This document shows positions 17,119 through 25,161 of a stretch of 64,000 bases of DNA, piece after piece (within the stretch, counting starts at the first letter, position 1; each line of letters begins with the position of its first letter). Made by a program: the position numbers and the translations under genes. The notes below the pieces were generated by a model that was not told the origin of the DNA, did not search any database, and worked only from the letters and a program-made list of their open reading frames with translations. The stretch lies in assembly GCF_009734425.1 (NCBI RefSeq), contig NZ_CP046455.1:2108001-2172000 (forward strand). Direction: 5' to 3'. This DNA comes from Corynebacterium occultum (GTDB lineage Bacteria > Actinomycetota > Actinomycetes > Mycobacteriales > Mycobacteriaceae).

Positions 17119-17244
17119 CTACCGGGCAGGCTGCCAGCGATCATCGGGTTTAGTGGCCCGGTTAACCGGCCGAGTTTTCCAGGCAGCGCAGATACCCTCC
17201 CTGAAGCCCAGCACCATGCCATAATCCCGGTCAAAAACTTTCAT
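17119..17244 (-). CDS. possible 41-residue small protein upstream of the TRIC gene
   Basis: An ATG-started frame with a protein-like translation: MKVFDRDYGMVLGFREG, then AAWKTRPVNRATKP and WQPAR before TAG. The frame stays open another 21 codons upstream (LEGKYLVGESQ) without a start, which suggests either a small gene or the remnant of a longer one. Its stop is 17 bases before the TRIC start, compatible with one transcript. No ribosome binding site is visible. I do not recognise the sequence. Confidence 0.3.
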   Translation of the reverse strand: MKVFDRDYGMVLGFREGICAAWKTRPVNRATKPDDRWQPAR

Positions 17245-17476
17245 GCCCGCAGCTTGAGACTCGCCGACCAGATATTTCCCTTCAAGCCTGCAACCCCAAT
17301 TACCGAATGGTCAACCGCTTTTTCTGCCCGAACATGAATAAACCCCGCGGGCCAAGCGGCCCACAGGGCAAAAGTTCATAGCCGCGGCACTATGCCCGCA
17401 ATTTCCTGAGCCTCAGCTCACCGGTCTGCGTGCCACCCCTGGCGCAGTTCGGTGGGGTCGCTGAGTGTGTAGCTCC

Positions 17477-17659
17477 TCATGCAGCTTCACTCTCTAACCA
17501 CCGGTCAATATCTTCACGACGGAAGCGAATGAGCTTGCCGCCATCCAACTTGATCTCCGCGGGGGCCGCTCCATCCATCCTCCAGGCGTTGACGGTGGAC
17601 CTGGAAACCCCCAGCAGTGCGGCCAGCTCGTTGATTGAGAGCAACTCTCCGTTATTCAA
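17477..17659 (-). CDS. excisionase-like helix-turn-helix protein
   Basis: A 60-residue DNA-binding protein of the excisionase/AlpA (MerR-like winged helix) family: LLSINELAALLGVSRSTVNAWRMDG is the helix-turn-helix and KLIRFRREDIDRWLES the wing and last helix. It would bind DNA as a small regulator or directionality factor. The TTG at 17659 is chosen because GGAGGG lies 5 bases ahead; the TTG four codons earlier overlaps that site. The gene sits beside 90 bases of very AT-rich DNA and 190 bases from a tRNA gene, typical surroundings of mobile DNA, but no integrase is present. It may be an old island remnant or a domesticated regulator. Confidence 0.8.
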   Translation of the reverse strand: MNNGELLSINELAALLGVSRSTVNAWRMDGAAPAEIKLDGGKLIRFRREDIDRWLESEAA

Positions 17660-17800
17660 TGTTCCCTCCAAAAAGTTATATGATTTATTACCTCATGCTG
17701 CTATTTTAACATATTTATTATTGTAAACTAATGATTGAACATAATTAACTATTTATGTGGACCATGGAAAATTCCACATTTTACCAGGTAGGGAAAAGAA
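17660..17800. other. AT-rich segment upstream of the excisionase-like gene
   Basis: The plus strand from about 17670 to 17760 is about 75-80 % A+T, in contrast to the GC-rich surroundings. It includes runs such as ATTTTAACATATTTATTATTG and should hold the promoter of the gene at 17659. No open reading frame of note occurs. Confidence 0.7.
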
Positions 17801-17802
17801 AA

Positions 17803-17832
17803 CCCCGTTCACCGGGAGTGTCGGGAACGGGG
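17803..17832 (-). terminator. terminator of the CAT-anticodon tRNA
   Basis: Stem CCCCGTTC/GAACGGGG with a 14-base loop; the minus-strand copy continues into TTTTCTTTTCCC. It lies 13 bases beyond the tRNA. Confidence 0.8.
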
Positions 17833-17845
17833 GAAGTGCAACTAG

Positions 17846-17919
17846 TGGGGCCAGCGGGGCTCGAACCCGCGACCTACGGATTATGAGTCCGCGGCTCTAA
17901 CCGACTGAGCTATAGCCCC
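17846..17919 (-). tRNA. tRNA with CAT anticodon (Met elongator or Ile2)
   Basis: Cloverleaf on the minus strand: acceptor GGGGCTA/TGGCCCC, D-arm GCTCAGTCGGTTAGAGC, anticodon stem GCGGA/TCCGT with loop CTCATAA, and T-loop GGTTCGAGC. The 5' half GGGGCTATAGCTC is like tRNA-Ile(GAT), so this could be the Ile2 tRNA whose C34 is changed to lysidine by TilS rather than elongator tRNA-Met. It is not an initiator, because the three G:C pairs of the initiator anticodon stem are missing. Confidence 0.9.
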
Positions 17920-18082
17920 TAGGTCATTCACGGCCGAGGCCGCAATAACTGGTTCAGTATATCCACCTTTCCTCAAGAGGAATCAATCGGCTCCCCTCCC
18001 CCTGTCACTAATTCTTAATAAGTCTTCATCCGACACCATTTCCGATAGCGCCGACAGGGAAAGTGGGGTTGACTTTGCACTC

Positions 18083-19750
18083 ATGCCGAACTCTGTCACT
18101 CGCCGCCAGCTTCTCATCGGTGGGGCGATGCTCACTCCCCTGGCCATCGCCCAGCCCGCCTTTGCCCAGAGCTCTCACGTATCTGCCCCCACCCCTGCCG
18201 AAGCTCCGGTAGGAACCCTGCCTTTCCTGCATGGGGTCGCCTCCGGGGATCCGTTACCTCATTCCGTGGTGCTGTGGACGCGAGTGACTCCCGGCGCTGA
18301 GGCCCAGCCCGGTTCCGGCTTGGGGCCGGACACCACCCTCGCCTGGGAGGTGGCCCGTGACGCGAAGTTCCAGGACGTGGTCAAGCGGGGTGAGTGTCTG
18401 GCTACGGCAGCCAGGGACCACACCGTCCACGTCGACCCCTGGGGGTTGGCAGCTGACAGCGTGTACTATTTCCGTTTCCTTGTGTTGGATGGGGAATTCT
18501 CCGGCCATGTCTCCCCCACCGGCCGCACCAGAACAGCTCCGGCATTTGAGGCCTCACCAGAGCAGTTGAATATCGCGGTGGCTTCCTGTGCCAACTGGGA
18601 ATCCGGTTTCTTCTCCGCCTACCGCGACATCGCCCACCGCGCCTTCGAAGGTGAGTTGGATCTGGTGGTTTTCCTAGGGGATTACATCTACGAACATGCC
18701 ACTGGGGAATACACCGGGAAACGCGGAGCCTTCCGGATCCACGAACCCACCTGGGAACTAACCACCCTTCAGGACTATCGACGCCGCTATGGTCGCTACC
18801 GCACCGACCCGGAACTGCAGGTCGCCCACGGCGCCCTGCCCTGGGTGGCCATCTGGGATGATCACGAAAGCGCCAATAACTCCTGGCGGGATGGCGCCCA
18901 GAACCACTCCCCAAGGGAAGGTGAATGGCACACCCGGAAAACCGCCGCCATGCAGGCCCACCTGGAGTGGCTGCCGATCCGTGCTGAAAACTCCTCCAGA
19001 CAGGTTTCCCTCTACCGGGGTTTTCGTTTCGGCAACCTGCTGGAACTGAACATGCTCGATTTACGCAGCTACCGTGATCAGCAGGCCACCTACCTCCCAC
19101 CGGATCAGGGATTGCGGACCTTCAATGATGGAAGTCGGAGCATCATGGGTTCTGAGCAGTTCGAATGGTTGCGCCGCCGTATCAGCACCTCCGACACCTC
19201 CTGGAATGTGATCGGCAGTTCAGTGATGTTCGCCCCCATGAACCTGCTCACCCTCCAGGACAATCCACGGACCAAGGTCATCGCCGATTTCCTGGGCACC
19301 AGGATCACCGGGGTGCCATTCAACCCCGACCAGTGGGACGGTTACGCCGCCGAACGCCACCGCTTGACGGCGCTCCTGGCCAAAAAGGACACCCCGCTGC
19401 TGGCGCTGTCCGGGGATGTCCACACCGAATGGGCCAATGCACTGAGCCATGAGGGCCGGGAAATCGGGGTGGAGATGGTCTGTGCCTCAGTATCGGCACC
19501 GAATGTGGATGAGAACCTGAAGCTGCCGGCCGATAATCCCCTCTCCCATCTGGCGGAGCAGCTCCTGCGGGAAACCAACCCCCATGTTCGGCATGTGGAC
19601 CTGGATTCCCATGGCTATTCCATCGCACGCATCCGCCGGGATGAAGTGGAACTGCGCTGGCTACGTGTCACGGATGTGGAGCGCCAGGGCGCGCCGGTTC
19701 ATGAGCATCTCCGGAAGACCTGGCGAAAGGGTGTTGGATTCATCTCCTGA
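18083..19750 (+). CDS. phoD: PhoD-family phosphodiesterase/alkaline phosphatase, Tat-exported
   Basis: A 555-residue secreted enzyme. The N-terminus MPNSVTRRQLLIGG with a following hydrophobic stretch and AQPAFAQ is a twin-arginine signal peptide with a cleavage site near residue 29. A fibronectin-like N-terminal domain (VASGDPLPHSVVLWTRV) is followed by the metallophosphoesterase domain, whose metal ligands appear in SCANWESG, VFLGDYIYEH, WDDHESANN and LSGDVHTEW. PhoD enzymes release phosphate from phosphodiesters and teichoic acids at the cell surface, and are part of the phosphate-starvation response in C. glutamicum. The ATG at 18083 lacks a strong ribosome binding site. It stands alone; two tRNA-Asn genes follow. 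Confidence 0.95.
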   Translation: MPNSVTRRQLLIGGAMLTPLAIAQPAFAQSSHVSAPTPAEAPVGTLPFLHGVASGDPLPHSVVLWTRVTPGAEAQPGSGLGPDTTLAWEVARDAKFQDVVKRGECLATAARDHTVHVDPWGLAADSVYYFRFLVLDGEFSGHVSPTGRTRTAPAFEASPEQLNIAVASCANWESGFFSAYRDIAHRAFEGELDLVVFLGDYIYEHATGEYTGKRGAFRIHEPTWELTTLQDYRRRYGRYRTDPELQVAHGALPWVAIWDDHESANNSWRDGAQNHSPREGEWHTRKTAAMQAHLEWLPIRAENSSRQVSLYRGFRFGNLLELNMLDLRSYRDQQATYLPPDQGLRTFNDGSRSIMGSEQFEWLRRRISTSDTSWNVIGSSVMFAPMNLLTLQDNPRTKVIADFLGTRITGVPFNPDQWDGYAAERHRLTALLAKKDTPLLALSGDVHTEWANALSHEGREIGVEMVCASVSAPNVDENLKLPADNPLSHLAEQLLRETNPHVRHVDLDSHGYSIARIRRDEVELRWLRVTDVERQGAPVHEHLRKTWRKGVGFIS

Positions 19751-19840
19751 TCAGGCGATTTGCTTAGTTTCAGGACCTGTCGATATAGTTACATCTCGTT
19801 GCAGGGAACAGCGCCTAGCGTAAATTCCGGATCAGCATAA

Positions 19841-19913
19841 TCCCCTATAGCTCAGTTGGCAGAGCATTCGACTGTTAATCGAAAGGTCACTGGTTCGAGC
19901 CCAGTTGGGGGAG
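19841..19913 (+). tRNA. tRNA-Asn (anticodon GTT), copy 1
   Basis: Acceptor stem TCCCCTA/TGGGGGA, D-arm GCTCAGTTGGCAGAGC, anticodon stem TCGAC... with loop CTGTTAA (anticodon GTT) and T-loop GGTTCGAGC; discriminator G. Identical to the copy at 20131. Confidence 0.96.
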
Positions 19914-19923
19914 CAAGACTTTC

Positions 19924-19953
19924 AAGGCCACCAGCATTTTTGCTGGTGGCCTT
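19924..19953 (+). terminator. terminator of tRNA-Asn copy 1
   Basis: Perfect 12-bp stem AAGGCCACCAGC/GCTGGTGGCCTT with loop ATTTTT, followed by TTTCATT. Confidence 0.92.
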
Positions 19954-20130
19954 TTTCATTGCCCAGCTTCAAGGCCCAGGTTCCACCACACCCTTCCCCG
20001 GGGTTCCGGGCCCCACTCCCCCTCCAGCATCACCCATGGGTGTCACCCGGTTTTGAACAAAGCAATAATGGCTATATAGTTAGTGCTCGTTGCAGGGAAC
20101 ACCTTTTAACGTGAGCCCAGATCAACATAA

Positions 20131-20203
20131 TCCCCTATAGCTCAGTTGGCAGAGCATTCGACTGTTAATCGAAAGGTCACTGGTTCGAGCCCAGTTGGGG
20201 GAG
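20131..20203 (+). tRNA. tRNA-Asn (anticodon GTT), copy 2
   Basis: Same 73 bases as copy 1, including the GTT anticodon and G discriminator, 290 bases downstream. Confidence 0.96.
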
Positions 20204-20213
20204 CAAGACTTTC

Positions 20214-20243
20214 AAGGCCACCGGCATTTTTGCTGGTGGTCTT
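20214..20243 (+). terminator. terminator of tRNA-Asn copy 2
   Basis: The same hairpin as after copy 1 with two base changes (CCGGC against GCTGG and GGTCTT), followed by six T residues. The changes leave G:T pairs, so the stem is kept. Confidence 0.9.
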
Positions 20244-20373
20244 TTTTCTGTCTCGCACCGCCGAGCCGAGGCTTCCAAAAATCCAACCCCCACCCAGCAC
20301 GTGCCCCCGGATTGAGGATTAGCGTGGATGCCACAAGCCCCCGTAAAATCCTCAACGGAAATGGTGAGCCCAC

Positions 20374-20799
20374 ATGGCCAAAGACATCCCCACACTGAGT
20401 GCCGAACACACCGCCCCCTGGACCTACACCGTGAACAATGGCCGCGGTGCCGAGATCAAGATCGGCATGGAAGGCGCGGCAGGCTGCTTCTCCCCCATCG
20501 AGCTTCTCCAGGCCGCACTCGCCGGCTGCGCCGCCCTTTCCGGGGAGGCCCAGCTGACCAACCGTCTGGGTGAGGATTTCACCATGACCTCCAGCGTCGA
20601 GGTGGTCTACAACGCCGAGGAGAACCGCATCGAGCAGCTAATCAACCACATCCTGGCGGACTTCTCGGAGCTGGAGCCGGAGCGGCAGGAGAAACTGATC
20701 GCCAGCACGGAGCGTTCCATTTCCACGCTGTGCACGATCAAACGCTCCCTTAATCACGGGATCGAATCCACCACTGAAGTCTCGGGTCAGAGCCACTAA
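20374..20799 (+). CDS. OsmC/Ohr family protein
   Basis: A 141-residue OsmC-like protein. The two redox cysteines of the family are present, in LAGCAALSGEA and in STLCTIKRSLNHG; in OsmC/Ohr enzymes this pair reduces organic hydroperoxides. The N-terminal half forms the beta sheet and the PIELLQAALAGC helix is typical. It acts in the cytoplasm as a dimer. No redox regulator gene (such as ohrR) is adjacent. The trehalase-like gene starts 25 bases after its stop, so they may share a transcript, although a functional link is not obvious. Confidence 0.87.
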   Translation: MAKDIPTLSAEHTAPWTYTVNNGRGAEIKIGMEGAAGCFSPIELLQAALAGCAALSGEAQLTNRLGEDFTMTSSVEVVYNAEENRIEQLINHILADFSELEPERQEKLIASTERSISTLCTIKRSLNHGIESTTEVSGQSH

Positions 20800-20824
20800 G
20801 CACCAATATCCATATGCTGGAGTC

Positions 20825-22699
20825 ATGAGTTCGCCTGCGCTGAACCCCACGCCCTCCACCGTCCCCCTGGAGAAATACGCCCTGCTCTCGGATATGCGCA
20901 CGGCGGCACTGGTTTCTGAAGGGGGGAGTATTGACTGGTTGTGTGTCCCCCGCTTCGATTCCCAGGCGATCTTCACCGCCCTGCTGGGCACCGAGGAACA
21001 CGGCCACTGGCTTATCGACGCCCCCGCCGGGCGTGTCTCCGCCCGCCGCTACCTCGACGACTCCTTCGTCCTGGAAACCACCTGGACCACCCCAACCGGT
21101 GTCGCCACCGTCACAGATTTCATGCCCATCGACGGGCACCTCGAGGGAGATGAAAAGCGACACTTCTCCTGCACTGACCTCATGCGGGTGGTCCGATGCA
21201 TCGAAGGTGAGGTGGATATCCGCAGCATCATGCGGTTGCGCTTCGACTATGGCCGCGCCTCCCCTTATTACCGCTACCGGGTGATCGATGCGGAAAACAA
21301 CATCGGGGAGATACTCAGTGTCGCCGGCCCCGATTCGGTCCACCTGCGTGGCCCCTACCTCACCCTGAATGAGGATACGAACTCCCACCGCGGTTTCTTC
21401 CACCTGCGCGAGAACGATCAGCTGGAATGGGTACTCACCTGGTTCCCCTCCCACCGCCAGATCCCGAATCCACCCGACTATTCCAAGGCCAAGGACATCA
21501 CCCGGCGTGCCTGGCACGATTGGGCGGATATCAGCAATTACGAGGGAGAGTATGCCACGGAGGTCGACCGTTCGTTGTTGGTGCTCCGCGCACTCACCGA
21601 TGCCCGCACCGGCGGTATCGTCGCCTCCCCCACCACCTCCCTGCCGGAGGAGTTCCGTGGGCAGCGCAACTGGGATTACCGCTATGTGTGGTTACGGGAT
21701 TCCGCCTGGACCATTGAGGTGCTCGTGGAAGCAGGCTACACCGAGCGAGCGTCGGCCTGGCGGGACTGGCTGCTGCGTGCAATCGCGGGCGATTCGAAAC
21801 AGCTGCGCATCATGTACGGGCTGCGCGGGGAACGCCACCTCCCCGAGTTCGAGCTGAACCATCTGCCCGGATATGCGGATTCCCGGCCGGTGCGCATCGG
21901 TAATGGTGCGGCCGAGCAGTATCAGGCTGATGTGGTCGGTGAGGTGATGATCGCCTTGGAGACACTCCGCGATGCCGGCATCGAGGAGGATCTCTTCTCC
22001 TGGGATCTGCAGAAGTCCATCCTTGATTTCCAGGCGGAAATGTTCGATGTCAAGGACCACGGTATCTGGGAAATGCGCAGCGAACCGGCCTATTTCACCC
22101 ACGGCCGCGCCATGATGTGGGCAGCCTTCGACCGCGGTATCAAGGCCGTGGAAAAGCACGGACTCTCCGGCCCCGTCGAAGAGTGGCGGGAACTGCGGGA
22201 CACCCTCCGCGAGGAAATCCTCACCCACGGTTGGAACGATGAACTCCAATCCTTCACCCAGACCTACGGCAGCACAGATGTCGATGCCTCACTGCTCCAA
22301 CTCGCCCAGATCGGTTTCCTCCCCTACGACGACCACCGCATGCTGGCGACCGTGGACCGCATCGAAAAAGAGCTTCTCGACGCCCACGGCTTCCTCCACC
22401 GCTACCCCACCGGCACCGGTGTCGACGGCATCGCCGGCAGTGAATACCCCTTCCTGCTGTGTTCCTTCTGGCTCATCGAGCAATACGCCCACTCCGGCCG
22501 CATCGATGAAGCTCGGGAGTCCATGGACCGCATTCTCGCAGTTTCCTCCGACCTTGGACTACTCGCTGAGGAGTACTCCCCCACGCACCAGCGTTTAGCC
22601 GGCAACTACCCGCAGGCCTTCTCCCACCTGGGTCTGATCCGAGCCGCCGCGGCCATCAGCCACCCGGGGACACCCGTTGATCCGGAGGCCTCACGCTAA
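20825..22699 (+). CDS. glycoside hydrolase family 15 protein, probable trehalase
   Basis: A 624-residue GH15 enzyme. Residues 1-220 are the beta-sandwich domain, starting with YALLSDMRTAALV and GGSIDWLCVPRFDS; the rest is the (alpha/alpha)6 barrel. The catalytic region is seen in NWDYRYVWLRDSAWTIEVL and in LLAEEYSP..GNYPQAFSHLGLI, which carry the family's acidic residues. Mycobacterial and corynebacterial members with this architecture hydrolyse trehalose to glucose, whereas others are glucoamylases. No signal peptide is present, so it acts inside the cell. With malQ and the maltokinase elsewhere in this window it suggests active turnover of trehalose, maltose and glycogen. Confidence 0.9.
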   Translation: MSSPALNPTPSTVPLEKYALLSDMRTAALVSEGGSIDWLCVPRFDSQAIFTALLGTEEHGHWLIDAPAGRVSARRYLDDSFVLETTWTTPTGVATVTDFMPIDGHLEGDEKRHFSCTDLMRVVRCIEGEVDIRSIMRLRFDYGRASPYYRYRVIDAENNIGEILSVAGPDSVHLRGPYLTLNEDTNSHRGFFHLRENDQLEWVLTWFPSHRQIPNPPDYSKAKDITRRAWHDWADISNYEGEYATEVDRSLLVLRALTDARTGGIVASPTTSLPEEFRGQRNWDYRYVWLRDSAWTIEVLVEAGYTERASAWRDWLLRAIAGDSKQLRIMYGLRGERHLPEFELNHLPGYADSRPVRIGNGAAEQYQADVVGEVMIALETLRDAGIEEDLFSWDLQKSILDFQAEMFDVKDHGIWEMRSEPAYFTHGRAMMWAAFDRGIKAVEKHGLSGPVEEWRELRDTLREEILTHGWNDELQSFTQTYGSTDVDASLLQLAQIGFLPYDDHRMLATVDRIEKELLDAHGFLHRYPTGTGVDGIAGSEYPFLLCSFWLIEQYAHSGRIDEARESMDRILAVSSDLGLLAEEYSPTHQRLAGNYPQAFSHLGLIRAAAAISHPGTPVDPEASR

Positions 22700-22750
22700 G
22701 CTGGATCAAGTACCTTTCCCGAGTAGTCCCCTTAAGGAGCAGTACCCCAC

Positions 22751-22993
22751 ATGATCCAGTTGGTCATCGGAGCCGCCGCAGGCTATGTCCTGGGCACCAA
22801 AGCCGGACGCCGCCGATTCGAGCAGATCAAGAAGGGCTACGAAACCGCGGTCAACTCCCCCGCAACCAAGTCCGCGATCAACGCCACTCGCAAAGCCATC
22901 GCCGACCGTCTGGACCCCCAGCCCCGGATGAAGGAAGTCAAGAACCTCCGGGGTGAAGATGGGTCTGAGGTGCTGGAGCCGGATGAAGATTAG
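22751..22993 (+). CDS. YtxH-like small protein
   Basis: An 80-residue protein starting with a hydrophobic glycine/alanine helix (IQLVIGAAAGYVLGTKAGRRR), which resembles the YtxH membrane-anchor family, followed by a charged helical tail ending in acidic residues (EVLEPDED). It may sit on the membrane by its N-terminus. AAGGAG precedes the ATG by about 13 bases. It follows the GH15 gene by 50 bases and is convergent with dnaG. Function unknown. Confidence 0.75.
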   Translation: MIQLVIGAAAGYVLGTKAGRRRFEQIKKGYETAVNSPATKSAINATRKAIADRLDPQPRMKEVKNLRGEDGSEVLEPDED

Positions 22994-23032
22994 AAGCCAC
23001 CGCGGAACCGTCAAAGCGGGCAACCTGAAAAG

Positions 23033-24937
23033 CTAACCCCGCAGTGCCCGATCATTAAGCTCGCGTCGAGCCTGCTCCAGCGCCACGAGGTCCGCGAAGA
23101 GGGAGTTATAGGCCGCTTCATCATCGCTGGGCCGCATGCGCTGCAGTTGCCCCTTCAGCTGGGCGATCTGGTTGCCCACCCGGGCTTCCTGCAGCCGGGA
23201 AAGCACACTGTCCACGTAGCCGTTGAGGTTTTCCGGCTCGATCTGGATGCTTTCCACCACCAGCTCGCTGACCAGGGAGCTTCCCACCAGGTCCGCCATC
23301 TGCCCGGACACTGCTGCAAGCCAGTCCACGCCCTCATGCGCGGTGGCACATCCCCCAGCGGCGGTGATGGCTTCGCGCACCATCCGGTAGGCCTCATTGC
23401 TGAAGGTATCTGGGGCTAATCCATCGAAGTAGCTTCCCGCCAGTTCGGGGTACTGTAGGGCGATCTTGAGGCTTTCGCGTTCCGGCCAGAGCCTTGGATC
23501 GCGACGGTTGGGCAGGATCAGAGCGGGCTTTTCTTCCCGCACCGGCTGGGCCTGATCGCTGTCAAAGCGACGTGCGCGGCGCAGTTGGGGTTCCGCACGC
23601 TTGGGGCGTCGGGTTTCATCACGGACCTGCTGCAGCACCTCACCCGGATCATTCCAACCGACCCAGCCGGAGAGCAGGCGCGCATATTCAGCCTGGAGGG
23701 CGCGGTCCCGGATGCCGGCGACAACAGGTACGGTGCGTCTCAAAGCCTGGAGACGACCCTCCACGGTGTCCAACCGGAAGTCCTTGAGCATGGCCTGGAT
23801 GACGAATTCGAACATGGGCTCGCGAGAGGCCACGAGGTCCCGAACCGCGGCGTCGCCACGCTCCAGGCGCAGGTCACAGGGGTCCATGCCTTCCGGGGCG
23901 ACGGCAACGAAGGATTGGCCGGTGAATTTCTGGTCGCCCTCAAAAGCTTTCATGGCGGCCTTCTGGCCGGCTTCATCACCGTCGAAGGTGTAGATGAGTT
24001 CGCCGCGGAAGTAATTGTCATCGAGCATGAGGCGACGCAGCATCTGGAGGTGTTCCTCGCCGAAGGCGGTGCCACAGGAGGCGACGGCGGTGGTCACCCC
24101 GGCGGCGTGCATGGCCATCACATCGGTGTACCCCTCCACCACCACGGCCTGATGGCTCTTGGCGATGTCCCGTTTGGCCTTATCCAGGCCGAAGAGCACC
24201 TTGGACTTGTTGTAGAGGAGGGTGTCACGGGTGTTCATGTACTTGCCCATGTTGTCATCATCGAAGAGTTTGCGGGCACCGAAGCCGATGACATCCCCGG
24301 AGAGGTTCTTGATGGGCCAAAGCAGGCGGCGGTGGAATTGGTCGATGGGGCCGCGCTTGCCCATCTTGGACAGCCCGGCTGCCTCAAGTTCCTTGAAGTC
24401 GAAACCCTGGCGCAGCAACACCTTGGTCATGGTGTCCCAGCCCTCGGGGGCGTAACCGCACTCAAATTCGTGGATGTGCTCGACGGAGAAACCGCGGGCC
24501 AGCAGGAACTCCCGCGCCTTGGCTGCCGGTGGGGTTTCCAGCTGTTCCCGGTAGAAGGCGTGGGCGGCCTTGTTGGCGGCGATCAGTCGCTGCCGGGTGC
24601 CGGGTTCCTCGCGTCGCCCTGGCCCACCCCCCTGGTAATTGATGTGAAAACCGATCTTCTCAGCGCAGGCCTCCACGGCCTCAGGAAAGGAGATGTGTTC
24701 CATCTTCATCAGGAAGCTGAAGACATCTCCGCCCTCACCGGTGGAGAAGCAGTGGAAGTAGCCACGGTTGGGGCGGACGTGAAAGGAGGGGGTCTTCTCA
24801 TCCTTGAAGGGCGAGAGTCCCTTCAGGGAATCCGCGCCCGCCGGCTTGAGCTGGACGTAGTCGCCCACGATCTCCTCAATCGGAGTGCGCTCCCGGATCG
24901 CCTGAATATCACTCTCGGGAATTCTCCCCTTGTTCAT
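23033..24937 (-). CDS. dnaG: DNA primase
   Basis: A 634-residue replicative primase that makes RNA primers with the DnaB helicase. The TOPRIM catalytic core is clear (VVVEGYTDVMAMH and YTFDGDEAGQ), and the N-terminal domain has the GRIPESDI start and TPSFHVRPN block. The zinc-binding domain is unusual: where most primases have CxxH...CxxC this one has S42, K45, C63 and T66, so three of four ligands are gone. The C-terminal helicase-interaction domain (about 480-634) is present. The ATG at 24937 matches the family start; another ATG is three codons upstream. I believe corynebacterial relatives share the ligand loss, but this is from memory. Confidence 0.96.
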   Translation of the reverse strand: MNKGRIPESDIQAIRERTPIEEIVGDYVQLKPAGADSLKGLSPFKDEKTPSFHVRPNRGYFHCFSTGEGGDVFSFLMKMEHISFPEAVEACAEKIGFHINYQGGGPGRREEPGTRQRLIAANKAAHAFYREQLETPPAAKAREFLLARGFSVEHIHEFECGYAPEGWDTMTKVLLRQGFDFKELEAAGLSKMGKRGPIDQFHRRLLWPIKNLSGDVIGFGARKLFDDDNMGKYMNTRDTLLYNKSKVLFGLDKAKRDIAKSHQAVVVEGYTDVMAMHAAGVTTAVASCGTAFGEEHLQMLRRLMLDDNYFRGELIYTFDGDEAGQKAAMKAFEGDQKFTGQSFVAVAPEGMDPCDLRLERGDAAVRDLVASREPMFEFVIQAMLKDFRLDTVEGRLQALRRTVPVVAGIRDRALQAEYARLLSGWVGWNDPGEVLQQVRDETRRPKRAEPQLRRARRFDSDQAQPVREEKPALILPNRRDPRLWPERESLKIALQYPELAGSYFDGLAPDTFSNEAYRMVREAITAAGGCATAHEGVDWLAAVSGQMADLVGSSLVSELVVESIQIEPENLNGYVDSVLSRLQEARVGNQIAQLKGQLQRMRPSDDEAAYNSLFADLVALEQARRELNDRALRG

Positions 24938-25161
24938 CGCACCCATGCCCTCAACTCTAGCGCTGCGGTCAAATACTCATCGCGGCCCACTCCCCCAGCC
25001 CCGAAACCCCATTACCCTTAAGTTAGCTCATGATTTTCTTTCTTTTTTCATATGTAAGAATTAATTTATTTTATGCTTTTTCAGCAGGTCAGAAAGGTTA
25101 AGCGAGGAAACATGATGTTCAGCTTTTTAGAAACGCCGCCTGCTCATGAGAAGATTTCCCC
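24938..25161. promoter_or_regulatory. AT-rich divergent region between dnaG and the ribonuclease gene
   Basis: From 25028 to 25080 the DNA is unusually AT-rich (TTTTCTTTCTTTTTTCATATG, then TTAATTTATTTTATGC). It probably holds the ribonuclease promoter, perhaps with a -10 near TATTTTATG. No gene is present. Confidence 0.5.

Larger units (their letters stand above)
19795..20251 (+). repeat. tandem duplication carrying tRNA-Asn and its terminator
   Basis: Two copies about 290 bases apart share the motif CTCGTTGCAGGGAAC (19795 and 20086), a CATAA just before the tRNA, an identical 73-base tRNA-Asn, the bases GCAAGACTTTCAAGGCCACC after it, and the terminator. The segment between the units (about 19960-20060) is not repeated. 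The upstream 40 bases have diverged more than the tRNA, indicating that the duplication is not recent or that the tRNA is kept uniform. Confidence 0.85.
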
